From positions 28,410,197 through 28,474,196 of the forward strand of contig CM057149.1 in NCBI GenBank assembly GCA_029964075.1: a stretch of 64,000 nucleotides of DNA, written 5' to 3'. The translations under genes were made by a program, and so were the position numbers. The stretch is from Patiria pectinifera. Lineage: Eukaryota; Echinodermata; Asteroidea; Valvatida; Asterinidae. Below the pieces are notes generated by a model. It made no database searches and had not been told where the DNA came from. It saw nothing but the letters and a program-made list of their open reading frames with translations. This document shows positions 1 through 12,100 of this stretch, piece by piece (position 1 is the stretch's first letter; every line of letters starts with the position of its first letter).

Positions 1-61
1 CCTTAATAGGGTTTTCTCTGTATTTAGGTAACTAATGTAGCATTTGCATTTGTTATTACAG

Positions 62-120
62 AACCTCGCTGAGAAGGTGCCATCAAGCTTGTGAATTTGC
101 CAAGAACTTAGGAAGTCAAG
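62..120 (+). CDS. MOV10L1: MOV10L1 exon (upstream of helicase core)
   Basis: Open segment between an acag acceptor and an aag/gtgcga donor. It starts and ends in phase 1 and reads [16 protein letters not shown], joining in frame to the exon at 1072. I do not recognise the peptide; assignment rests on phase and splice sites. Confidence 0.5.
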
Positions 121-3100
121 GTGCGAGTCCATTCTATAATTATATTTTACAACTTAAGTGAGTATCGGATATCAATAAAAAAAGACAATGCTTTGGCCGT
201 ACGAATCAACTGGCTGCGGCTGGGAGTATTACGCACACATCTATGAGAAGTGACTTTAGCCACAAGAGCCAGGAATGCAGCGTACATGATGCCATTGTGA
301 ACGGACTCTAGCCCATTACCGCAACAAATCCTGGCTTTCAAGTTAGCCTGATCGCTACTGCTGGCCCAATTGCAGCCAGCACGCCGGCGGTCCAATCACT
401 GGCTCTTTGCAGTAGCCATTTTACTGCATTGGAAATGCAGGTCTGGCCTTCGAGTGAACCAGATCGCAACCGCTGGCCTAGCTGCACATTGCATGATAGC
501 GCGCCCTCTATCAATTACATAGTACTGGTCATGTAACCGAACATCAGAAAACCCCGAGCGTGGTGCAATCGCGATGCATTGTGCGATTGCTAGACTAGAC
601 ATTGACAAACGACACGAAAATACAGATTTGCTATGCGAAATACACAATTTGAGAGGTTTATTGTTATATTTATCCATAGAGCAGACACTTTTAGGTAAGA
701 AAAAATATATCTGAGTAAATTGATGATTTGTGCTTCAAAAAATACATCATTAAAAATCAATAACAAGAAGGAAAGTGAGCCAAATAACGTGTCCATGTCA
801 TAGCCAGGCATTGCAAGTTACGGTGAAAGCATACGTAATCGTAGAAAAATTGGGAACTTTGCTTACCTGAAACTTCTGATATCTCAAATTTGTTTTATCC
901 ATTCTCTATCCAGATTTCACTGTAACTCAGAAACTAAACATGGGCCAGTTTTGTTTTTCAGTTGATCTCTCTATTTGACTTTTCTATTGATACAAAAAAA
1001 AGCAGTTTAGAAAAGGAATCTATTTTTCCAGATGATATTTGAAAATAATGATTCCCTTTTTTCTTGTGCAGTTCTGTTCCCGACCAAAGTCGAGGCCAAG
1101 CCACCCCAAGAGAGTGTCTCCTTCAGGCATCATGCCACCTCGTCTGTCCAGAAACCAATACACGGCAAACCACGATTCATTGTCAAGTTACCAACTCCTC
1201 AAAAGATGACATCATCAACCAAGCCGCAGAGACCGAACAGGAGGGCTGATGAAACGCCACCTAGATTCGCCAAGCAAAAAGGTAAGAGACGATGCCACTA
1301 GTTTGTGTACACTATGAACGATGGTCAAAAATGTACTTCAACAAAACATGTGCCTGAACCAGCCACACATTACAGGATTCCCACAGTCATGGAAAAAAAC
1401 CTGGAAAATCCTGGAATTTAAAGCCGTCACGGTAAATCTGTGAGTCATGAAAAGTTGTTATTCAAAGAAAAAGGTAATGAAAAAAGTCATGGAATCCTGC
1501 ACAACCCATACACGATGATGCGGAATATGAGACGGAACTGGGCACAGGCCGTAGTGGAGAAATATAAAAAAAACTTTAAAAACTGGGGAATATATGAATG
1601 ATTTGGAGATTTATTGATATTTATGATTTTTGATATGTCTACTACACATATTTTTAAAGAAATAAACATGTTTTTAAGGAAAAACAATTGGCATCTTTCA
1701 TTTTCACAACTATAAAACTTGAAAATTTAAAGGCTGTTTTCTCAGTGTTTAAACTTTAAACGGCCATAACTTGTCAACAGAATGTCTGATTGAGGTGCAA
1801 CAAACAGAATTGTAAGAAGAGTTTTATTCTCAATTTCCTAACACCCATGCACCCTCATTTCTTCCCATTTCTGTCTCATTTTGCCAGAACGCCTCACTAA
1901 TGGCTTTGATAGTCTTTCGGTTTGCATTCTAGTTTACTAGACTTCCTCTATTCATGTATGCTCTATATACTTGTTGCATGTTCAGTGCACCATTGTGATG
2001 CTTTTGTGGTGCTCAGTGGTCTTGTGTCAAACTGGAAAACTGAAAGGGAGTGGCGTCCCTTGCCTTAGTGTGATGACTGGCCACGGTATTATAAATGGGC
2101 TTCTATGATGACAAAACAGCATAGGAATTTGTCATAGAGAGCTCTACTTTTGACCTGGAAAGGCATGTAAAAGTCCTGGAATTTCATTTTACGATTTCTA
2201 TGTGAAGCTGACACAAGTAGTGTTTCCTTTCGTTCCTGTAATATAACACTCTACTATAGACTAAGCACACATATGTGTTAGAGGCCCATTTTCATCTAAA
2301 GATCTCCCTTCTAGGACAATATGAGGCTGTTCTTCTTTCTTTGTCTTGCTGTCCTCAGAATGTATGTAGCGACACTTGTAAATAGACCACACAGCATTAT
2401 CTACTGTTCCCACGTGAAGCTCAGAATTCCGGGCACAAGCCTGTGGTCTGAGAACCTACAATGTGCATGTATCCGTAACATGCCAAATTTCTGTTTCTAT
2501 TTCGCTAGCCTCCAAGAGCTGTTCAGAATCCGACAGCAGCGCCAGATTTGTGACACCGAAAATACAAGACATGAAGGTGTCCCACGTCGCCGGAGACGGC
2601 CAGAAGATGGCGGAGTTTATCAACCCTCGTCTGAACGCTCGTCAGCGCTCAGCCGTTATGAGGGTCCTTCAAGGGGAAGGCAGACCAACACCCTATATCA
2701 TCTTTGGACCACCTGGTAAGTCTGTTCTCAGATGGCTCATCAGACCGCATTTATCCCAGTTTCCATAGCATGTTCCTTCTGGGTGGGATGCCAGTCCATC
2801 ACGGCATTCTCCTTATCTAATGCCGTTACCCATTTGTTCTCCTGGGTGGAGAGAGGCAAGTGAGGGTGAAGTGGTTTGCAAATTTCATCGTATCAACAAC
2901 TGCAGTTTCATTGTGATGTTTGCTATTAGAATCTATAGTCTTGTTCACTGTAAAATTTGTGTAAAGTGTAGTTCAGCTTTAACACGTCTTTTGTAGAATG
3001 CCATGGTCCAGTGGTTACAGTGTTTAGACTCACATACGATGGTGCATAGGTTCGAACCCTGCCAGGAACATGGTGTTCGTGCCCTTGGGCAAGACACTTA

Positions 3101-6100
3101 ACTACAATTGCCTCTCTCCACCCAGGAGTATGAATAGGTACCTGTGAGGGTAGAGGACTGAATGTGCGCTGATGAAACATGGGAATAATTGTAAAGCACT
3201 TTGAGATTGTTGATATGATGGAAAGTGCTATATGAGCATTACAGTTTAAGTTTATATTGGGTTTTGCCCTTTGCTTATGTATTGAGGTGTCCATGTAAGT
3301 TGTGAGAAAAACTTCACAAGCTTACTCGGGTGGGAGTCAAACCCACAACCTCCTGCTTACTAGTGCAGACTTCATACCATTCGACCACCGAGCTACCTGT
3401 AACAGGATCGGTTTGCTGGTTCAAGTCTAAAGTAGCAGCGGGTATCGCAACCAAACTTTTTGTAAGATGGAATTTCATGTATATTTTATATTGACTTTTG
3501 GCCTTCACTGACATATTTTATAAACACTGTATACTCAGTGCTGTCCGAGGGCTTGCCAAAAAAATACACCATCCTACTCGGGTGGGACTCGAACCCACGA
3601 CCACCTTTTGTAATTTGAATGCAGCACTTCTTTGTCATTCCTTTTGTGGTAACAGGACTTGACACAGTGGCTTTGCATCATTTTGTGTGTGTTTAATTCA
3701 GGGACAGGAAAGACAGTGACGGTAGTCGAGGCGATACTGCAAGTTCATATTCACTTGCCTGCCAGCCGTATCCTAGCCTGTACTCCCTCTAACAGTGCTG
3801 CTGATCTATTGGTGAGTCTCAACCAAAGGCTTGTAATGGAAGTGCAATATTTAGCTGGAGATGGAGCTACATGTATTTAGTTGGAAAAAAATTGTTTTAC
3901 GTTTATGCTCCCATCATTTTAGTACCTTATCTTATACAGTTAACCCATTAGCACCTGTATTACATTGTTATTATTCAGCTGGTTCGGGTGCTTCAGTGAG
4001 TAAAAGAGAGGGCAGTTTCGGGCGCTACAGGTGTGCTCGCCTAGTCGAGTTCGACCCAAAAAATTTAGTTATGAACAATTATGAGTCAATCATGCAGTCA
4101 GTGACTCAGTCAGTCAGTCAGGTCCAGCAAGAATAGGTTAATTAATTACGTTGAAATATTAAAGTGTATTTGTTTTGATCAGTGATGTTATGGATTCCAT
4201 GCACAAGTTCCCCCTGCATGGCTACAAATACGACTGAGGCTTGGTGATTTTACTGATGTGTGCCCAGCTATTGCAAATTCTGTGTGTGCACATTTAGATG
4301 AAAATTTGTTGTGTAGATAATTTGCACCATACATGCATAAACAAGTACATGTACACAGAGTCATGTTTTACCATTAATCTTGAGGACAAGGCTTTGTGTT
4401 TCTCTTTCTTTCTATAATATAAAACTCTCCCATAGACTGAGCAGACAGACTTATCTTCGAGGACTGTTTCCAACAAAAGATGAATCCCACGCGGCCGCTG
4501 TCGTCATGCCATGTCATCTACCACTTTTGTGTAGAGTCCACTAATCAAGCAATGATTTGCCTTGGTTTTAAAAAACATGAATTTGATGAACAGGTTGTTT
4601 TAAAAAAATTTCCTTCTTGTAAAAAAATATCTTCTTTCATTTTGTGTCCGATATAGACTGAGCGACTTCATGAAAGCGGCAAAGTGAATCCTACTGATAT
4701 GGTCAGACTCAACGCTTTCCATCGATCTGAAGAGGTAGGACTAAAACTCATTGTGAGATATGGATGTTGGGTGCCATCTAGGGGCGGGGTATTCTGCTAA
4801 GGGAAGGATAGGATGTTTTGGGTGAGGTAAGCAAACGTTGCACTCAACAATCCTTGTCAGACACTTTTGACGCAGTGTCGATGTTATGGAACCAACCAAT
4901 CAGCAATGAAGTCATCAGTTTGTGTGTTCGTATGACATCCTTGCAACTCGCCATCCGCTAGGCGTGTTCACGGCACGGATTACATAGTGAATTGTAAATT
5001 GTCACCCTCTTTTCTGTTAAGTAACTTAATCATGTATATTTTGATTAAAATAGGATGAATTACCGAACATATGCCTTTTGTCTGTGTTTCAAAGCAGGAT
5101 TAGTCCACAGATACGAGGCTTTTCATTAGAGGCTGCCATGTTGGATTTCTACTTTTATTTGTAACAGTTCCGATAATTAAGCATATGCATATGCACACCG
5201 TTAGTAACGGTTCTGATAACTGAGCATATGCATACCAAAAGTGAAACAACGAAATGGACGATAATACTTACGGATAGCCAAACGTTTGTGTACACATATC
5301 TGTTCGAATGCAAAACCTCTCTATTAGACACACTTTACTTTTGTCTTTTTGTTCCAACAGAATATTCCAGATTGCATCAAGCCCTACTCAAAGGACGGCG
5401 AGAACTTGACGGTCATCTCCCATCAATGTATCATCATCTGCACCTGCACCACGGCGGGGAGCTTGTACCAGCTGGGCCTGAAGGCCGGTCACTTCACTCA
5501 CGTGTTTGTGGATGAAGCAGGCCAGGCTACCGAACCAGAGTGTCTTATTCCAGTGGGATTGTCAGTTGGGCCCGATGGACAGGTGAATTTATCATGTCTC
5601 TATATCTGCTGAAATATTTCGCTTTGAAACCCACTTTACTCACCACAGCAAGAACTCTGCTCATGTAACCACTCGTGACCTGTTCAATGTGCAAGCATGC
5701 ACTGGTTGGCGCATGTATTGGTACAAAGTACATGTGTGCATGATAAATTTTATTCTAAATTTGCACAAACCTCTCTCTTAGTAATTTTTCAGAGGGGATA
5801 CTTGTGCACAGACTCCATACCCGATATCTGGCTCAAAACATTCCAATTCCAACATTTTATACAAATAATGAATGTTTGTGAGTGCAGTGGTAAGAATAAT
5901 TTCATGAGGTGACAGATGAATGCTGCCGAGTGGAATGGAATATTCCTCAATTACAAATTGTTTCCATTGCACGAATGTGAAACATTCATTATTTGTTGAT
6001 ATAACACCTGAATAAATAATCATCATCTAATCGGTTGACTTGTGAACTTATACTTACATCAATGTTCTACTTTTTCAGACGAACTGGGGGTCCCTTCCAA

Positions 6101-9100
6101 TATCCGATTTATTGAAAAATGTTTTGACAAGTACAGAACTAGCCAGCATACTAAATTTATCTCGGTCTAAAACTATTCCGCAACTAAGTTCAGAACTTTC
6201 ATATCCAATTTTAATATGTATTTTAAAAACTGTTCTCAGCAAGTTCAGAGCTACCATATTCAAATTTGTCTAATTATCTGGCATCAAATCTTATTTGCTT
6301 TATTGTATTAGCAGCGTCAGCATTTACATTGAGTTCCGATATTTCTTCAGATAACAAATGGAGATTCTCGCGTATCGTCCGCCAATTGACATTCTGTTAA
6401 TACGATTCGTAATACAGCGCCACCACCGGCAATAATGAAACCGTGCAATGGAAGTTCTATTCACCGTGCAATAGAACTTCTATTTTTGTGGTGCGGCCGT
6501 GCCATGTGTTGGGACGAATAATTCAATAACATGTGATCAACGATGCACCAATCAGATGACGGGGATTTATTCAGGTGTTGTATAAAGAGGACTGTCTCAT
6601 CCTAATGCAATTTAACGCAACACAACTGTTTTCCTCACTTCAGATAATCCTGGCAGGTGACCCAATGCAGCTTGGCCCAGTCTTGAGCAGTCACTTTGCC
6701 AAGCATTACGGACTCGGACAGTCCTACCTCGAGAGACTCATCTTGAGGACAGTGTACAGGAGGGACGCCGACAAGTACAGAGACCATGGCTGTTATGACC
6801 CGCTACTGGTAGGTGTTTGGGAGATGAGCGCTTACTTGATGGCATTGACAGTGTCAATATCAATGACAGTAGCAGTAACAGTTGTATGGCGAGGGACTGA
6901 TCCGACTGTTTTGCCCACTTCTGTTAGGTGATCGGGTGATGTGAACTAAATTGATGACTATCACAATGACATTCACTATAAGTGACGTTGTAAATGACAG
7001 AGACAATGTCAATGAAAATCATGTCAATGGGTGACAGACATACATGTAGTGCAAGACTGATCTGAAGGAAGGGTTCGAATATAGAGACCACCTCTGTTAT
7101 GATCCACTACTGGTGAGTGTTCGAGAGACGTGAGCGTAGTTGATTTCAATGAAAGTGACAATGGCAATGACAAAATCTGTGACAGTGACAGTCATTCAGT
7201 TTGCGCCATTGTCGGCTGCGGGGCCCCCAACCGCTCCATCATACTATTATCCCCTTATTAATGCCATTGCGTTTTTTATCTTAGGTCACCAAATTGGTAG
7301 AGAACTATCGTTCCCATCCTGCCCTACTTGGACTGTCATCCAAGCTATTCTATGATAATGAGTTACTGCCGAGAGCAGATCCTAAGCTGACTCACAGCCT
7401 AACATCATGGGAGAAACTACCGAATAGGAACGGTGACTGTCCACTGCTGTTCCACGGCGTTATGGTAAGGAACGATTGAAGATGAATTTGTAAGGCCACA
7501 TCCGAATTGCTATGGCTAGCAATAACACACGGGTACTTGCAACCAAGTTCAGTCAATATTCAAAGCAAAAGCTCTTTAAAACCCTGCAGGTCAGTTTCAG
7601 CTGAAGGAATATGAAGTGTTAAAGTAACTTGTCTCGCAAAGAAATGTGCAGCAACGTGAAGTGTTATCAATGCTCCACAGAAGATTATCTCAAAGGAATT
7701 AGATGTGTGGGTGCCAACTCTATGGGCAACAGTGGTTTTTGCAAAACTTGAAGGGTTGTGAAATGTTATATATAAGGTAAAGGACTTTACTAGCCTGCAG
7801 AAAAAAAATTGCACGCTGGCAAGTTAGCCAAACAGCCCTCTCAATGGTTTATGCAAGGACATGAGGGAGATACACTGTGACATCCTACACCAACTCCAAT
7901 CACTGCTGTTATCTTGCCTTCTGCCCAGGGTGATGATATGAGAGAGGGCAATAGCCCATCCTGGTTCAATCCTGTCGAAGTTGTTCAAGTCATCAGATAC
8001 GTCCAGACATTGCTGAACTCAACTTCGCCGGTCATCAGCCCCGAAGACGTCGGCATCATCACGCCATACAGAAAACAGGTTGGAGCAAAATGAGTACTTA
8101 CTTACATCTAATACATTTCACTTGCCAAGTAATCAATGTCTGTCTTAAGGTAAAATTCAACATTTTTATGATGTAATTTTCAGAAATGGATGGATTTATA
8201 GGGGTTAATAACATTGTTACACTGACCTGTTTATAATGTTGTGTTCATAAATGCGGGAAAACAAAGAAAATGCTGGTCTTGTAGTCTTGTAGAATTGTCA
8301 GGTCAGGGCACCAGACTAGCTGGCTTGCACCTGTTCACGGTTGTGTAACTGATTGCAAACAAAATGTGGACTGACTTAATTTGGTAAATTGGGGGCAGTA
8401 TTTGAAAAAAAGTTAGTTTGTTTCCAACAATGGTTGGCTGACCATCGTTGCAATTGACACAAAAAATTCCAATTTTCACGAAAATGACAGCACACCAGGT
8501 GCCATGATTTCACATGATGCTTGAGACTATTATTCACTTACAGTCAACTAAGGTATTTTATAATAATTTGGTAGGTTTTTCGTTTGCAAATGTTGTATGT
8601 TACATGTACCTTCAAACCAGTATTGTTCATCAGTTAAAATCTTGTCAAAGCTGCAGCTGAATTTGGGCAACGTGCATGATCATTCATGCATTATCAAGAT
8701 CAAGTTGGGTGGTAGGTTTTTTATGTTTGCAAATGTTGTATAGTTGGGTGGCACGGGTGGCTTGTGCGTAAAGCGTTCGCCTCTCACCAGGGTGACCATG
8801 GTTCGAATCCTGGCCGCGGATCGCATGTGAGTAGAGTTGTGCGTTGGTTCTCTCCTGTGCCACGAGGGTTTTTCTCTGGGCCCTCCGGTTTTCCTCCCTC
8901 CGGAAAAATCAAACACTTTCGATCTCAGGCTCTGCTCCGTGGTCATATATGGGTCGATGTGGCCGGCAGCCATAGGCGCCTTTACGAGCCAGCGGCCCGA
9001 CCACGGTGTAGCCGCGTCCTTCGCAATTCAGCATACCAGCTGCGAGTAAGGATGATTAGCCTCCCAAATTTTTACTATTATTATTATAAGTTGTTGTGTG

Positions 9101-12100
9101 CATTACCTCCTGCAGGTTGAGAAGATGAGGTTGTTACTTGTCTCTCTGAGCATCCACGGAATCAAGGTGGGATCTGTGGAGGAATTCCAAGGACAGGAGA
9201 GGGTTGCTATGATCATCTCCACGGTAACTACATGTACAAACAAATCACGCTCACTCCAACTGATCTTCCAAAATCTATCAAAATCCGTTGATGGGTTTAA
9301 GAATGTGAACCCCCATAGACCTTATTCACGAGGACGCCATTTCGGTCGTGTTCCCTGAATCTATTTTATAAATTGTAAATTGTTGAATGGGATGGTGCCA
9401 GACTATTTATGCGTTCCAATCCTCACTTTCAATTATTTTTTAAAATGTGGCTTTAAACATTAGGGTATGTTTAATCCCAAATCTTAATTTATTCATCAGA
9501 GCGGTCTGGTGTTCATTTGTAATTAACTTTATTTGTATTCGCAAGTTCAAATTTTTTTTTCGCCACTTTCAATTTAATATGGCTGACTCATGAATAAAGC
9601 ATATTGCACCACTACCATTACATTTACATGCATTACAAACCCTAACGCTGCCCTTCACTATAAATGTTCATTCCGTTTTATGTTCATTGCACATCTAATC
9701 CTATAGCTTAGAATGACCTTAAAATGCACATACGGAAATAAAATGGACTGAATACGTGCATGGGAAAGAGCAGCTTAAATTTGTTAGATGTATCATTTAC
9801 TATTGTCTCTGACACCACAGTACGATGCATCACATGTGTTGTCGATTGCAGTGTAAAAATACTCATGTGATTATTACGGCGTGTATTTACGGGTAGTACT
9901 GGAACCAGGTACCCCAAAATTCAAATCTTATGAGTTGCTGTTTAGATTGTTCATAAAGGTTCGCATGATGACACTACAACATCAGTGCATCAATACAGCA
10001 AGATACAAGTGTGTACAGTGAGCTTTATAGCTTTACGGCGTAAACTGCAACTTCCGCGAGCGTCATCAACATGAGATATGTTGCGTTTGTCCATGTGGCC
10101 TGGTTTCATTTTGAAAATTCCCCACAAATGACATTCAAAATTGTTTCATTGTCTGAGAAGTTACCTATTTGTAAGGTTGGTAGCGCGTACCTGATCCCAT
10201 AATCTAAAACTGGTTCCTGACATCAACTGTATGCACAGCCCTATAAACTGTGATCTGACACTTAATCCCACATTCTGTGGTATACAGTTTTACTCTGTTT
10301 GAAAAACCAAAAACAATGTTAAGAAGCGAGAAATGCATAATTGTTCGTCCCCAGGTTCGTTCCAGTGAGGATCTTCTGACCTTTGACCTGCGCCACCATC
10401 TTGGTTTCCTTAGCAACCCCAAGAGGTTCAACGTATCGATCACGCGAGCACAGGCGCTGATGATCATCGTTGGCAATCCTCATCTGCTGGCTAAGGTCAG
10501 TCACCGTAAAAGTTACAATGTTGAAAATCTCTTGGTTAGGAAAGCTCCTAGGAGAGTGTCGTGGAACCTAAGTGGCTTAACACTTGCAATGAAAACTCCA
10601 ATGCACAGGCAGTCAAAACATTCTAGAAATGTAATAATTATGGTCTCATATTAACAGTTTGACATGACCTGTTATATTTGTTGTCTTATTAATGAACCGA
10701 CTGGTTATTACGTTAACATCCCACTTTGAACAACAACATTCTGAGTTCTGAGTATTGATAAGTTCAATCGTCTTTTCTCTCATCTTTTGAAAATGGCACA
10801 TAGGTAAGACAACACATCAGTTTAAGACTGATATACCATCCCTTCGACTTGAATTTAAACTGAATAATGTTTGTTTCATGTTTTCTTCACAAAGTATGAA
10901 AATGGTTTCAATGAGCCATTTGCGAATAACCTATACCCTTTGCGAGTTATATTTGAATAACATCTGGTACACTGACTTGCTCATAATGCTTGGAAAGCTT
11001 TAACTTTGAATTCTCCAGACCAAAGACACTGTTGCTATGATTTAGCGCAAGCTCTTGCATAGTTACGTAAGAGACGCTCAGCATCAATACATTGCTCACA
11101 ATGGGTGAGAATGGCACAAAGACACCGGCCGATTCCTGAGCTGGGGGTTGCTAGCGTAAGGCTTGCTCCAAATCATGTGATATAGCAACAGTCTCTTTGG
11201 TCTGGAGAATTCAAAGTTAAAATGTGCCAAGCATTCGAGCAAGTCAGGGTACCAGATGTTACTCGAATTTAATTCGCAAATGGCTTACTGTAACCATGCT
11301 CTTCAACATATCTCATTTGTTTTCTCCTAACAAATTTCAATTTGTATGTTTAATTTAAATGGAAAAACTACCTTTTTTTGTCTATTTTGGATGCTTTTGA
11401 AAGGTTATTCTATAAGTAAAGATGGGCATATTTTTTTTGGCTAAATCTCTCCTTCAAAAGCCAGATACTTCTGGATTGCTAGAAAAATAGCAACTTAAAA
11501 GCGAAGTCTGTTTCTTGGGGCGAAACCAAACAATAGTACAGGGAACGCAACTTTAACAAAGTCTATTTCTCGGGGCGAAACTCGAATATGACACGGGGGA
11601 GCAACATATTTTTGTTTTCTGTTTTGTCTATAGGACAAGCACTGGCGTGCCCTGATTCGATACTGCATGGAGTGTGGTGCCTACACTGGTTGCCAACCAC
11701 CCACTCTCCCGCCTGAAGAGTATGATAATGAGGAGGAATTGCTGGATGGGAGTCAGGAACCAGACATGTCATCCCCACGGCAACAAGAATCAAAGATGGC
11801 TGCTGTTGCTGACACATCGAGTGAACTTGACCATGACCATGATTACCAGCTTAATGCGGTACCAGCGTCACAGTCAGACAATGGTTTTATTGAACAAGAA
11901 GCAGCAACCAAAGAGAATGGAAGCAGTGTGCTACAGAAGACCGCGCAACAAAATGAAGCACTAGAAATGTTGAATCGCGGAATCAACTCTGCCAGTCCAG
12001 ACAGGAAGACTTCTGTACAAAAGGATGAAGCTATTCTTGCCGATGTTGATGCCGACATGAACTCGGTACTACCCAGAGTTCAGATCGCGAATACCAACAA

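Noticed and set aside
1032-1071. Upstream Met at 1032 as a start for the first helicase exon
   Set aside because: The exon is joined in phase to 62-120 and has a good acceptor at 1071; the upstream bases look like intron.
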